A DNA stretch of 64,000 bases, from positions 2,542,001 through 2,606,000 of the forward strand of contig CM035306.1 of NCBI GenBank assembly GCA_002900995.3. The letters run 5' to 3'. Position 1 is the stretch's first letter. Each line of letters opens with the position of its first letter. Source of the DNA: Ganoderma boninense (taxonomy: Eukaryota > Basidiomycota > Agaricomycetes > Polyporales > Polyporaceae). Shown here piece by piece: positions 33,935-46,574 of this stretch. The notes below the pieces were generated by a model that searched no databases, had not been told where the DNA came from, and was given only the letters and a program-made list of their open reading frames with translations. The position numbers were made by a program, and so were the translations under genes.

Positions 33935-36900
33935 ATGGCTGCCACACCCGGCTACAACCAGCTGAATCCTTTCTCAAATCAACCCCAATACGCCCGTCAG
34001 TACTCCGACTCCGACGCCGAATCCTACACCAGCCGCAACGCAAGTAGTGTCCCCCTCGCCTCCTCGGGCTTCTACGATGGAACCTACACTCCCCAGTGTG
34101 AGTCTTCCTATCTTAATCCCATTCTCGTAAGCTGTGGGGTCGCGATGCTCGGCCGTTCGGCCGCCCAAGATGGCTCCATCACTACAAGCCCACCCTGTTA
34201 CTCGCCAGCGCAGCTTGGCTGTGCGCAGTATATAGAACGAGGGAGAGAGCCTCTGAGATCTCTTCCACTTGCCATGCCCTCGCCCTACGCGGCCATACAC
34301 GACACCTCATCGACCGACTCTGTCGCCGTCCTGCCTCATCCAGATGGCAACCGCAGTCATCCTGGCTATGTGCCCTCTGGCATTTCCACTGAACCCAATG
34401 AGACTGTCCCGATACTGACGTACACTCCCCCGCCCACAGCCGGCGACGAGGCAGGCTTCCCCGACTACAACCGCCACTACAGTGCCTCGGTCGAATCTCA
34501 CATGAGCGGCGGGACAAGCATCGCACCCAACAACCCTTTCGCGGACATCCCGGGCTCACACGAGCCCTTCCCGGCATGGTCTGCAGAACGTCAGATACCC
34601 ATGTCGACGGAGGAAATTGAGGATATCTTCCTCGACCTCGCGCAAAAGTTCGGCTTCCAGAAGGACTCGATGCGGAATATGGTGAGTTCTTTCACATTCC
34701 TCCCCTCCCCTCCTACTCCGCGCTGCACTGTCAACACGCGCAGTTCCATTTTCACTTTTCAATTCTACGTCTTGGAGCATATGTGAAACGTGATTACTCA
34801 ACTCCGCCAACAGTTCGATTTCTTGATGACCCTTCTTGATTCGAGGGCGTCCCGCATGACACCGAATCAAGCCCTCCTCACGGTGCACGCCGACTACATC
34901 GGCGGTCAACACGCGAACTACCGAAAGTGGTATTTTGCTGCACAACTCAACCTCGATGATGCTGTTGGTCAAGTGCAGAACCCCGGTCTGCAGCGCCTTC
35001 GGAGCGTCAAGGGCAAGCCGCAGACTGCCGGGAGCAAGTCGCTGGATAGCGCCCTCAACCGCTGGCGGAATGCGATGAACAGCATGAGCCAGTATGACCG
35101 TCTTCGGCAGGTCGCTCTGTACCTCCTCTGCTGGGGTGAGGCGGGCAACGTCCGGTTCACGCCAGAGTGCTTGTGCTTCATCTTCAAGTGTGCCGACGAC
35201 TACTACCGGAGCCCGGAGTGCCAGAACCGGATAGACCCAGTTCCGGAGGGCCTATATCTCGAGACCGTTATCAAGCCTATCTACCGGTTCATGAGGGATC
35301 AGGGTTACGAGGTTGTCGATGGCAAGTTCGTCCGCAGAGAGAAGGACCACGACCAGATCATTGGTTACGACGACATCAACCAGCTCTTCTGGTACCCCGA
35401 GGGCATTGCGAAGATTGTCCTCCAGGATAACGTGAGTCTTTGTGATCCTTCCAGTAGTCGACTTGCGCTTAAATGCCGCTTCCAGACTCGTTTGATCGAC
35501 GTTCCCCCAGCACAACGGTTCACGAAGTTTGGGCGCGTCGCATGGAACCGCGTCTTCTTCAAGACGTACTTCGAGAAGCGTTCCTCAGCCCATCTGCTCG
35601 TGAACTTCAACCGTATCTGGATTATCCATGTTGGGTTCTTCTGGTTCTATACCGCGTACAACTCCCCCAAGGTATATGCGCCAAGGAACAAGCAATTCCC
35701 TTCTGCAGCCATGACCTGGTCAGCGACTGCTCTCGGAGGTGCAGTCTCTACGTCGATTATGATCGCGGCTACTATTGCGGAGTTCTCGTACATCCCCACC
35801 TCTTGGCACAATGCCAGTCACCTCACTGCCCGTCTCATCTTCTTGCTCATCCTCCTCGCACTCACTGGTGGTCCCACATTCTACGTCGCCCTCGTTGATG
35901 GTCGCCCGAACCAGGGCAATATCCCGCTCATCATTGGTATCACGCAGTTCTTCGTATCGGTCGTGACCACGGTCGCGTTCAGCATTATCCCCTCGGGTAG
36001 ACTGTTCGGTGACCGTGTCGCAGGCAAGTCTCGCAAGTACATGGCTTCTCAGACCTTCACGGCATCGTACCCCACGCTTACTCGCCCGGCACGCATGGCC
36101 TCGCTGGCGATCTGGCTCCTCATCTTCGGATGCAAGTTCACCGAGTCGTTCTTCTTCTTAACCTCGTCCTTCTCTAGCCCAATTGCTGTCATGGCGCGGA
36201 CCAAGGTTCAAGGATGTAATGACAAGTACTTCGGGAATGCGCTGTGCAGCAACCAGGTGCCCTTCGCGCTTGCGATCATGTATGTCATGGATTTGATCCT
36301 CTTCTTCCTCGACACATACTTGTGGTACATCATCTGGATTGTCGTATTTTCGATTGCGCGCTCGTTCTACCTGGGTCTGTCCATCTGGACCCCGTGGAAG
36401 GAGGTCTACACTCGGATGCCGAAGCGGATCTATGCCAAGCTCCTTGCTACCTCGGAAATGGAAGTCAAGTACAAGCCCAAGGTATGCAATACGATTTGAA
36501 GTTGACATATCTCTAGTCTCACTTTGAATGCAGGTCCTTGTTTCCCAAGTCTGGAATGCCGTCATCATTTCCATGTATCGCGAGCATCTTCTTTCCATCA
36601 ACCACGTTCAGCGCCTCCTTTACCACCAAGTCGACAGCCCCGATGGCCGCCGTACCCTGCGAGCGCCCCCCTTCTTTACCGCCAACAATGGCAACGAGTC
36701 ACAGTTCTTTCCTATCGGCGGAGAGGCAGAGCGTCGTATTTCGTTCTTCGCGTCATCCCTCACTACTGCGCTTCCGGAGCCTCTCCCCGTTGATGCCATG
36801 CCTACATTCACCGTTCTTGTGCCGCACTACTCTGAGAAGATCCTGTTGAGTCTCCGGGAGATCATTAGGGAAGAAGACCAGAACACCCGCGTCACATTGC

Positions 36901-39900
36901 TCGAATACCTCAAGCAACTGCACCCTGTTGAGTGGGACAACTTCGTAAAGGATACCAAGATTCTCGCCGAGGAATCCGAGACGACAACCTTTGACGGCAC
37001 GCAGAGTACGAACGAGAAGTCTGGCAATAAGCGGACGGATGACCTTCCCTTCTACTGCATCGGTTTCAAGACGGCCGCACCGGAGTATACCCTCCGTACG
37101 CGTATCTGGGCTTCCCTGCGCGCACAGACACTCTACCGAACCGTCTCCGGCATGATGAACTACTCCAAGGCTATCAAGCTCCTGTATCGCGTCGAGAATC
37201 CCCAGATCGTTCAGCGCTTTGCCGGAAACACAGATCGCCTTGAGCGTGAGCTCGAACGCATGTCCCGCCGCAAGTTCAAGTTCACGGTTTCGATGCAGCG
37301 GTATGCCAAGTTCAACAAAGAGGAATTGGAGAATGCCGAATTCTTGCTCCGTGCCTATCCCGATCTGCAGATTGCGTACTTGGACGAAGAGCCTGCACCG
37401 AAGGGCGGCGACCCGCGCCTGTTCTCGACGCTCATTGACGGACACTCCGAGATCGATGAGCAAACTGGGAAGCGGAAGCCCAAGTTCCGCGTTGAGCTGC
37501 CTGGTAACCCCATTCTCGGAGACGGAAAGTCGGACAACCAGAACCACGCGATCATCTTCTACCGCGGCGAGTTCCTGCAGCTCATCGACGCAAACCAGGA
37601 CAACTACCTCGAGGAATGTATCAAGATCAGGAACGTCCTGGGCGAGTTCGAGCAGTATAACGTCTCGAGCCAGAGCCCGTACGCACAATGGGGCCACAAG
37701 GAGTTCAACAAGTATCCGGTCGCCATCGTCGGTACTCGCGAGTACATCTTCTCAGAGAACATTGGTATCCTTGGTGACATCGCCGCTGGGAAGGAGCAGA
37801 CGTTCGGTACTCTCACGCCCCGTGTGCTCGCTTGGATTGGGGGGAAGCTGCACTACGGTCACCCTGATTTCCTCAACGCCTCCTTCATGACCACGCGTGG
37901 TGGTGTGTCCAAGGCGCAGAAGGGTCTTCACCTGAACGAGGATATCTTCGCTGGTATGACTGCCATCTCGCGTGGGGGACGCATCAAGCACTCCGAGTAC
38001 TACCAGTGCGGAAAGGGTCGTGATCTCGGTTTTGGCACCATCCTGAACTTCCAGACCAAGCTCGGCACGGGTATGGGTGAGCAAATGCTCAGTCGCGAGT
38101 ACTACTACCTCGGCACACAACTGCCCATCGATCGCTTCCTCACGTTCTATTACGGCCATCCTGGATTCCACATCAACAACATCCTCGTTATCTACTCGAT
38201 TCAGACATTCATGATCACGCGTACGTGGTGACCTTCCCTCTGCTCAGCTACGTTCCGATTTACTCACTGACTTGCTTACAGTCCTATACCTCGGGACACT
38301 CAACAAGCAGCTGTCCATTTGCAGGGTCGACACGCAGGGCAATGTTCTTGGTGGACAGCCAGGTTGTTACAACCTCATCCCCGTGTTCGATTGGATCAAG
38401 CACTGTATTATTTCTATCTTCTTGGTCTTCTTCATCGCTTTCCTGCCATTGTTCATGCAAGGTATGTTCCACACTGCATCCTTACCAAGCGTGGATGCTG
38501 AAAGACAACCTGTAGAGCTGCTTGAACGTGGTACTGGCAAGGCGCTTGTTCGTCTTGGGAAGCACTTCTTGTCTCTTTCGCCAATTTTCGAAGTGTTCTC
38601 GACGCAGATCTACTCACAGTCGATCCAGAGCAACCTGACGTTCGGTGGTGCCCGGTATATTGCGACGGGTCGTGGCTTTGCGACAACTCGTATTTCGTTC
38701 ACTATCCTTTACTCTCGCTTCGCCGGACCCAGTATCTACATGGGCATGCGCAACCTGCTTCTACTCCTCTACGCCACCATGGCTATCTGGACGCCCTTCC
38801 TCATCTACTTCTGGGTCTCGGTCCTGTCGCTGTGCATCGCGCCGTTCGTCTTCAACCCCCACCAGTTCTCGTTCGCCGACTTCATCATCGACTACCGCGA
38901 GTTCCTCCGGTGGATGTCGCGTGGCAACTCTCGTGCTAAGGCAAGCTCCTGGTACGGCTACTGTCGTCTGTCGCGCACGATGATCACTGGTTACAAGAAG
39001 AAGAAGCTCGGCCACCCATCCGACAAGATGGCCGGTGACGTCCCGCGTGCCAAGTGGCGGAGCGTTATCTTCTCTGAGGTCATCCTCCCGATATGCATGG
39101 CCACGATCTTTGTTGTCGCCTACATGTTCGTCAAGTCCTTCCCCGACAGGAACGGCAACCAGAACCCGAGCCCGCTCATCCGCATTGGCGTCATTGCCAT
39201 CGGTCCAGTGGTGTGGAACGCTGCAATCCTCTTGACGCTCTTCTTCGTCTCGCTATTCCTTGGTCCCATGCTCGACGGTTGGGCGAGGTTCGCGTCTTTC
39301 ATGGCGGCGTTCGCTCACTTCCTTGCCTTGATCGGCTTGGTCGCCTTCTTCGAGTTTTTCGTATGTTCTCGCATCTTCTTCGTTCTTTCAGGTACTGACG
39401 CGTCTTGCAGTGGTTCCTTGAGCTTTGGGATGCGTCTCATGCGGTGCTTGGTATCGTCGCCATCATTGCGATTCAGCGTGCCATTCAGAAGATCCTCATC
39501 TCGGTGTTCCTCTCGCGTGAGTTGAAACATGAGGAGACGAACAGGGCATGGTGGTCCGGAAAGTGGTACGGTCGGGGTCTTGGTTCGTCTGCATTCTCGC
39601 AGCCTGCCCGTGAGTTCGTGGTCAAGATCGTCGAGATGTCCCTCTGGACGTCCGACTTCTTGCTTGCACATCTCCTCCTCATCGTCATGACACCGCCCAT
39701 GTTCCTCCCATTCGTCGACAAGCTCCACTCTACGATGATGTGTACGTTACAACCATGCTGGCTCTCAGTCGTGTTTGCTTACTCCCTTCACAGTCTGGCT
39801 GAGGCCGTCGAAGCAGATCCGTCCGCCACTGTTCTCGACAAAGCAGAAGCGCCAGCGGAGATGGATTGTATGTCAACCCTATGTATGTTGGAGTTCTTTC

Positions 39901-40099
39901 AAAACTGACGGTCTCTTCTAGGTGTTGAAGTATTCGCTGGTCTACATCATCGTAGTCGCTTTCCTCGCTGCTTTGATCGTCCTGCGTAAGTCCGACTTCC
40001 TTCAATGCATTCCTGGTTGATGTCTCATTAATCACTCCTACAGCCGCGCTGTTCAGGGATCACATCACGTTCACCTGCACTGTATGCCAGAACATCTAA
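33935..40099 (+). CDS. FKS1: 1,3-beta-glucan synthase catalytic subunit FKS1
   Basis: Plasma-membrane enzyme that makes the main wall glucan from UDP-glucose. ATG at 33935 ([18 protein letters not shown]). The N-terminal cytosolic domain begins at [20 protein letters not shown] and the FKS1 dom1 region carries [18 protein letters not shown]. The first TM block is at about 35620-36400; the large central cytosolic glucan-synthase domain (36.5-38.2 kb) contains [20 protein letters not shown] and [18 protein letters not shown]; the second TM block runs from about 38.2 to 40.1 kb. Introns: 34098-34439 (342 nt, frame-neutral, optional), near 34681, 35431, 36482, 38221, 38460, 39361, 39741, 39867 and 39985. 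The end is read as FTCTVCQNI with TAA at 40097-40099; an alternative last intron (GTATGC...CATCAG) would end at about 40182. Full length is about 1780 residues, normal for the family. Confidence 0.96.
34098..34439 (+). other. Frame-preserving optional intron (exitron-like) in FKS1
   Basis: The segment starts GTGAGT and ends CCCCCGCCCACAG, both good splice sites. It is 342 nt, an exact multiple of three, and contains no stop in the FKS1 frame, so either splicing or retention keeps the protein in frame (114 residues different). The flanking codons join as Gln-Ser-Gly-Asp when spliced. Confidence 0.6.
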
Positions 40100-40666
40100 T
40101 CTAACCCACCCACATATCCTCATCAGCCGGCCTTGCTGCGGTTGGTCCCCGGCGACGCTCTCGAGCATCATTCCCTGTAAACAGCTGACTTCGACCTTGC
40201 ATTGGACCCTGTACTCTACATAGATCTATACAGCCATCTTATTTACATATACCACACACCAAGCGGCGAGCTTTGTCCAATCCAAGGCTTCGGATGCGGA
40301 TGTTGGTATGGTTCGTCGCATTGACCAGCAATCGCAGATACAATACCCCATTTTTGTTTGGCTTGATTGCACGTTCGTTGAGTGCCTGAAGTGGATCCTC
40401 AGTGATGCACTCCTCCTGCAAGGATACTGGATGGTCCGCTTGAAGCAGTTGTGGCTGCTGAGCGCTGAGTACTGAATGGCCCTGGCTCAAGGTCGTCAAG
40501 TTGTGGTGGGGGCGCTACTCGTTGCAATAGGCGCTCCGCACAGAACGGAGACGCTCAGACTGTATGCGCCGCTCACGGGTTACCGTCGTCCTGTCCGCAG
40601 AGCGTTGACTTCTCTCCATCTTGCTCTGCTTGCCTCATGCGCTGTTATCGCTAGCCACTAGCCTCC
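40100..40666. other. Intergenic between FKS1 and GAA1
   Basis: 567 bases holding the FKS1 3' end and the GAA1 promoter. A minus-strand ORF (40239-40499) has no motif support. Nothing else recognised. Confidence 0.4.
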
Positions 40667-43054
40667 ATGCCAGCCATTATCCAAAATATTCAGGGTTCAT
40701 TCACCGCTGTCAGGCAACGGCTCAGAGGCGGAGGCGATCCCAACGCTGCCAGGATTCGGCGAAGACAGGCACTGTCCCAGAAACTCTGGAGAGGGTTGCC
40801 GTTCATTAGGTTCGTAATAACTCAACTCATCCTTTGACCAGGTTTACATTGCTACATTCATTGGCCAGACTCGTGCTGTTCCTTGTTGGATACCTATGGA
40901 TGCTCGCGATACCCTCCTCCCAGTTCGGGCAACGAATATACATAGACGAGAACGGTCTACAACCTGCGCAGGTGTGTTATCAATTGTATCGTTTCTTTTG
41001 CGCTCTTCCTTGTTCTCAAACCCAACCTTGAAAGGTGCACACATACTGGAACTGGAACGACGTGCATCGGGCCGACCGAATACTTGACGACCTTCAGCGA
41101 CTACGGGACCAGAATGCCACGAGTGATGAGTGAGGATGGTTTGTTGCCACAGGGTCCGTTTCTTACATTTGCGGTTAGGATAGCAAGTTATTCTGCTGGA
41201 GTATTCGAGAAGCTTGGAATATCTGCCCGTAAACAGCGCTACTCCTTTGAGACAGTGGATGGGGTACGTCTTCTACAGTTTCTTTGTGCCCACCGAGTGT
41301 TCATCAAAGAAACGAAGACAATCAATGGAACCAATGCATATGCAGTGCTGGAGTCGCCGCGCGCTTCAGGGACAGAAGCCATCCTGCTAAGTGCGTCGTG
41401 GCTCAGCATGACGGGAGAGGGGGACGGAACTCTCAATCTCAGGGGAGTTGCTACTGTCCTTGCACTTGCGGGGTATTTAAAAAGTAAGTGGACCGGCGCA
41501 TCATCCGGATTTCACCCTCATGTCGCGACAGAATACTCCTTGTGGGCCAAGGACTTGGTCTTCGTCATCAGCGATGGCTACCTGGACGGCATGCAAGCCT
41601 TCATCACAACCTACCATGGCCTACCGCAAGCAAGTATGTCCATACTAACTTGAAAGTATGAAATCTGTGCTGACGAGAGAGCAAGATCTGCATGCAGAAC
41701 CGCTTGAGCTGTCCTCTGGAGTCGTGTGGACAGCTCTGAACGTTGATTACCCCGGGCATTCTTTCTCCCATCTCGGTCTCTTCTTCGGTGAGCACTTGCC
41801 GCTTCCCACGAGAACACACGTCTAATTTCCTACAGAGGGTCTGAATGGACGCCTGCCTAATCAGGACTTGATGAACTCGGTTGGAATGATCTCTCGACAC
41901 ACCGGAGGAGCTCCCGTATTGGTGTACGACCATATCGACCCTAGGGAAACGCCAGACGCGCCTAGCGTGGTGCCATCTTGGATCCCACAGTGGCTCAGTA
42001 ACAGCGAAGATGTTCAGGAATACGCTATGCGAGCCAAGACCGTCGCCCGTCACATGAATTACCAGGCCAGAGGCGCGGCTAGTGGTGTACACGGACTGTT
42101 GCATCAGTAAGGCTCCTTGAATCTCAGTGGAAGGGGTATTAACTGGTTCAAAGGTTCCGCATCGACGCTTTAACCATTTTCGCGGTGCCAGCCACTGGCC
42201 CGCACGGGTTCTACGCCATCGGGAAAATCCTCGAGTCCTCTTTAAGGACGATGAACAACCTACTGGAGCGCCTCCACGCGTCGTTTTTCTTCTTTCTCCT
42301 GGTGCGACCCGAGATATTCATGAAGATAGGCATGTACTTGCCCAGTGTCATCCTGGTTGGCACCGCGATGCTGTTCACTGGACTCGGGGAATGGGTCAAC
42401 GCCGGTTGGCTCCTCACGTCAATACCCTTCTCAGACAATGAGAAATTCGAAGAAACACAACCGCAGTCGGTAGAGAAGTGGATACGTAGGGACAGACCTG
42501 TCCTGGATGCTGTGATGGTCATGGTTTGCACACATGCCGCTGGCTACGTCTTGTTCGAGGCCCTCAGTAGGAGACTGGTGAGTGGCAATAAAGTGTTCCC
42601 ATCGTCAACTCTGAGCTGACACGCGCCGCAGGCCCATCCATACATATGCTTTCTGCTGTTTTCAGCGGCCCCTCTACTTGTTGCACGCCTGCCTCAGCAA
42701 AATCGGCCTGGGAGTGCGTCCACTTCTGCCGTTCTGAAGGCTCTGAACTTGTGCTTCACCTCGGCAGTTATCTCTATCACTGCTGTGCTCAACTTTTCAC
42801 TTGCCGCTGCTCTCGCTGTATTCATGGGCATCCCCCTCACCATCGCATCTTCCTCACCCAACCATTCCGTCCGCCTGGCGAAGTACACAGCGTACTGTAT
42901 CCTCGCCGTAGGTTGGCTGGTGTTCTGTCCAGATGAGACCCGGAAAGCGCTGTGGAACTGGGAGGTGCTCAGAGTGTGGCTCGCGCCATTCGTGTGTGTG
43001 GTGTACGTACCACTAGTGCTCCAGTCAGCATTGGTCTGCTGGTTGCCGCCATGA
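40667..43054 (+). CDS. GAA1: GPI transamidase subunit GAA1
   Basis: ER membrane component of the GPI transamidase; an M28-peptidase-like lumenal domain that helps attach GPI anchors to proteins. ATG at 40667 (MPAIIQNIQGSFTAVRQR). A first TM helix (LARLVLFLVGYLWMLAIP) is followed by the conserved lumenal part: SYFAGVFEKLGISARKQRYS, GTNAYAVLESPRASGTEAIL, WLSMTGEGDGTLNLRGVATV, KDLVFVISDGYLDGMQAFI, LNVDYPGHSFSHLGLFFEGL and GLPNQDL-like RLPNQDLMNSV. The C-terminal half has several TM segments (for example IFMKIGMYLPSVILVGTAML and ALNLCFTSAVISITAVLNFS). Many short introns; stop TGA at 43052-43054. Several yeast wall and surface proteins depend on this step, which links it functionally to its neighbour FKS1, though adjacency is probably chance. 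Confidence 0.93.
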
Positions 43055-43216
43055 TTGAAGATAGTTCTACATGTATTTATTCCAATTACTAGCGCAATAT
43101 TCACTATGATACAAAACTCAGGATAGCAAGGAACAGCAATGTGATCATCGGTGCTGAGAGAGGCAGAATACGCAGAGAGGGAAGCCAAGAGGCCTTTCCA
43201 AAACCTGGAGCAAGGC
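43055..43216. other. Short convergent spacer GAA1 / TAF7
   Basis: 162 bases separate two converging stop codons, so the 3' untranslated regions of the two transcripts probably overlap. AT-rich core. Confidence 0.45.
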
Positions 43217-44910
43217 CTAACCAATATCCATTCCGTCCGGTCCTTCGCCAAATAGGTCGTCATCGTCCCCACCAAAGTCTTCTGCATCGGTTCCGCCAGC
43301 GGCAGCTCCAGGCGTAATGCCTTGTTTGCGGAGACGGGACTTCTCCTTCATCTCGTCCCGCTGCGCCATCTTCGTGTCCAGATCTGCCTGCAGCTTCTTC
43401 AACGCGTCCTCGAAGCGGCGCTGCATTACACGACTATGTCATCCCACCGGTTTGTGACTGAACGAGGTCATTACGCACCTTGATGAGCGGATTGCCCGAG
43501 CTCGCGATCTCAGTCTGCTTCTTGTTCACCGCAGCCTCCAGGTCTCTGATCTCCTCGTTCAGCAGCTTCCGCGCCTGCACCGTCTCGTCGTCATCGTCAT
43601 CATCCTCGTCGCTCTCATCGTCTTCGTCCTCCTCATCTTCATCCTCGTCCTCATCACCATCCGCGCCGCCGTCCTCGTCGCCAAGCGCAAGGTCGAGCTC
43701 CGCTGCGAGCTCCTCGTCGATGTCGCCCTCGCCCACCTCGTCGTCGTCGCGCGCGGTAGGGGCCTCCTCGTCCTCATCCGCGTCAGCCTGAGCGGCGGGC
43801 GTCGCGGCGTCAAAGCCGAAGCCGGGCGTAGCAGGGTCCAGGCTCGCGTTCGGGTCGAGGTCGACGAATTCGGAGTCGGAGAGGTCGGGGTTAACGTTCT
43901 CGAGCACGTCGTACTTTACATCCGAGGCGAGAGCATCGGCCTCGAGAAGGCGCTCCACTTCTTGCTCGACGGTCTCGATCGTCTGTTAGAGGAGGGATGT
44001 TTTAGTTTACGAAATTTGACAAGCAAGGAACAGGAGGATGTGGGCCAAGTGAGAGAAAAGGCAGCACACGCACTCGACGGTTCACTCGTTTGCGGAAGCG
44101 ACGTTTGCGAGCGTGCTTGAGGGGTGGGGTTATCCCGTGCGGCCAAATGAACTCGTCAATGTTAAAAGTGCCACGACCTGTCATGGAGCCCTCGTCTGGG
44201 ATCTTGTCCTCGACAACAAGCATCTAGTGTCGTAAATCAGACTTCAGCACGGGAGGAGGACAAGGAGAGAGAGGGGAGCGAACCTGACAGATGTCTGCGA
44301 CCTTGAACATCTGCTTACTGTCCAAGGTCTTCTGCGACTCGATGAGACAGGGAAGGTCCACGAGCTTCGACTGGTAGGTGTTGTTTCCGATGTGGAAGAT
44401 AGCTCGCCTCGAGTCTGCAATGTCGATTGGCGACTGAGGGGTCGTGGAAGGGCATTCGGACTCACCCTTGAACTTGAACCAGACATCGTCAGATACCTCT
44501 CTCCCCTGCACCATCTTCCTCAGCTTATCGCAATCCTCTCCTGGGGGTAGTCTGAGGATGAACTGCTCCTCAAACACCAAGTCTTCGTCGTCGGAATCGA
44601 GCTCGCGGTCGTACGGACCGAGGAAGGACATGCCAGGTGCTTGCGCGGCAGCCTTCTCGCTCAGCTTAAGCTTGAGCTTTGGCTGAGGCTTTGGGCCTCT
44701 TGCAGCGCTGCGTGTAGTCCGTCCTTCGGAGGGGTCGACGTATGGAGGGGTGCTCTGTCGGCGGAGGTTTGCGGCGGCTCGGGAGGCGCGAGGAGGGAGA
44801 CTGCGTTGTGGGGCATTGCTTGTGGCGGCCCTATGAGAGGGCTGGAAGACATCGTTGTCATTGTCGTCAGCGTCGTCGACCACGATGACGTCCTCGTCGA
44901 TGTCGGCCAT
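43217..44910 (-). CDS. TAF7: TFIID subunit TAF7 (TAFII55)
   Basis: General transcription factor subunit that binds TAF1. ATG at 44910 (MADIDEDVIVVDDADDNDND). The TAFII55 N domain follows a basic/Pro linker: EDLVFEEQFILRLPPGEDCD, DDVWFKFK, DSRRAIFHIGNNTYQSKLVD, LPCLIESQKTLDSKQMFKVA, then after an intron DEFIWPHGITPPLKHARKRR, RFRKRVNRR. The middle is a very acidic Asp/Glu tract (about 43570-43800) encoded by GAC/GAG/GAT repeats. A C-terminal coiled coil (EEIRDLEAAVNKKQTEI; FEDALKKLQADLDTKMAQRD) ends in DDDLFGEGPDGMDIG with TAG at 43217-43219. Five introns are visible. It shares a 218-bp divergent promoter with SAM37. Confidence 0.93.
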
Positions 44911-45128
44911 GGTGCTGGCAGTGGAAGCAGAGCGCAATGAGGGGGAGATCCAAGTCTGAGTCGAGGCTCGACGCTGAGGACCACAGAGTCAGACGCCGGC
45001 GTGACGGAGACGCGACGACAATGTGACAGACGTGTCCTTGTCACGGCGCGCGTCGCTGCGCGGGCCGCCTCGGTAAGTAGTTGAGAGACGAGTGTCGCGG
45101 CGTGCACATCCTGCTCAGCAACTTGAAG
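44911..45128. promoter_or_regulatory. Compact bidirectional promoter TAF7 / SAM37
   Basis: Only 218 bases lie between the two outward-facing start codons, so core promoters and both 5' leaders must share it. GC-rich, with no obvious TATA box. Confidence 0.5.
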
Positions 45129-46574
45129 ATGGGCGAGTCGAAGGCTTCTGGTCCTCGAAACATCACGCTACACATATGGCCTAGACTTGGCGACTCGCTG
45201 GCCTTCGACGTCTCTTCAGTCGCTGCTCTCTTCGCCCTCCAGCTGGCCATTCCCGGCCAGTTCTCCATCTCCTACTCCGCCAACCCGGACTCGTCCCCTA
45301 GTGGTAGAGTAGTCTCTCTCTGCTGTTCCCTCAACTCTATCATCAATGCTTATCGTTCTTTCCTCCTCCAGGCCAACTGCCCTTCCTCACTCACCGCTTG
45401 CATCACGTTTCTGGTCTTGCCCCCATCGCTGCCTACCTCCGGAAACTTCACAATGCTCGGAATCTCGATGCACACTTCGACAACGTTCAAATGGCCCAGC
45501 TAACCGCAAGAATAGCACATCTTCAGTCAACCTATGGAGATCTCGTCGTAGGTTCCCGTTCATTTCGGCACCCTCCCATGACAGCTCATAAAGCCTCAGA
45601 ACCACATGCTATACGCACTCCAAGAAAACTGGTCAGCTGTGACTGCTCCCGCCCTCGTCTCCATGCTCCCGGTGCCCCAGCGTTACTACGTTCCCCTTCG
45701 TATACGCACATCATACCAGGCTCGCCTCGACGCTGCTGGACTATGGCATGTCCCGGAAGTCGAGGACGAGCAGGAAGAACCAAGACGCGTGTTTGGGCGG
45801 AGGAAGAAGCATCATCCTCCAAATGAAACCCAAACGTTTAAATCTGCGTTTGAACGAGAAAAGGTCAGTTCATCACCCGCATCCGCACTAGCACCCTAGC
45901 TCAGTTCCCACCCCGTCCTTCCTGCAGGTGGTAGAAAAGGCAAGGGCGTTGTTCGACGTTTACGATAGGCTTCTAGGCAATGATCAGTTCTTCTTAGGAA
46001 GCGCCTCGTGAGTTCATCAGTTCAGTCACCATGCCTTGTTCGCCGACTGTTTTCAACTAGCCCATCCACCCTCGATATCGTCTTCGCTGCACACACCCAC
46101 CTCCTGCTCAAAATCGCTTTCCCCGACCCCCTAGTCTCGTCTGTCCTCACGGAGTGTTATCCCCGCTTCGTCGCGCATCATGACGCCATCCTCCGCGCTG
46201 CGTTCCCCGACCCCTCACACTTACCCCCAGTCATAGAGAAGACCTGGTCCTCTTCCCTGCGATACCTCATCCCATGGCCGCGCGTTCCGGTACGCCGCAG
46301 GTCACCATCGGCCGTCCTTGCAGAGTCGCCAGAGGTGCAGGAGGAGGAATGGCGATACCGACTTTGGCGTTGGGGATTCATTGGCACGTCTGTCGTAGCC
46401 GCAACGGCGTACTTATTGTACACGACTCGCAACCTCACCATCGTCCTAAAGGATAGGAATACCCCGCCGCGGCTACCTGACCTTGCGAGTCCTCCTCCCC
46501 TGCCACCTGTGGGAATACCAGAGGCTGAGGAGAGTTCAGAAGAGGAGGACGGAGAGCAGGAGGAAGAAGAGTGA
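45129..46574 (+). CDS. SAM37/metaxin-like subunit of the mitochondrial outer-membrane sorting complex
   Basis: Part of the SAM/TOB complex that inserts beta-barrel proteins into the mitochondrial outer membrane. ATG at 45129 (MGESKASGPRNITLHIWPRL). The N-terminal Tom37/metaxin thioredoxin-like domain reads ITLHIWPRLGDSLAFDVSSV, then HHVSGLAPIAAYLRKLHNAR. The central part is GST-C-like (LDIVFAAHTHLLLKIAFPDP, VLTECYPRFVAHHDAI). Near the C-terminus is one hydrophobic helix (WGFIGTSVVAATAYLLYTT) followed by a Pro-rich and acidic tail ending in Glu repeats at 46572-46574. Introns at about 45305-45371, 45550-45600, 45865-45927 and 46007-46060. The single C-terminal TM distinguishes it from soluble metaxin-2/SAM35 types. 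Confidence 0.86.

Noticed and set aside
33502..34047. 181-codon forward ORF upstream of FKS1
   Set aside because: Runs out of frame into the FKS1 start; CT-rich leader explains its composition.
40239..40499. 86-codon minus-strand ORF after FKS1
   Set aside because: No motif and lies in the FKS1 3' region; no splice-linked partner exon.
43480..43791. Serine-homopolymer ORF on the plus strand
   Set aside because: Complement of the Asp/Glu repeat tract of TAF7, not a gene.
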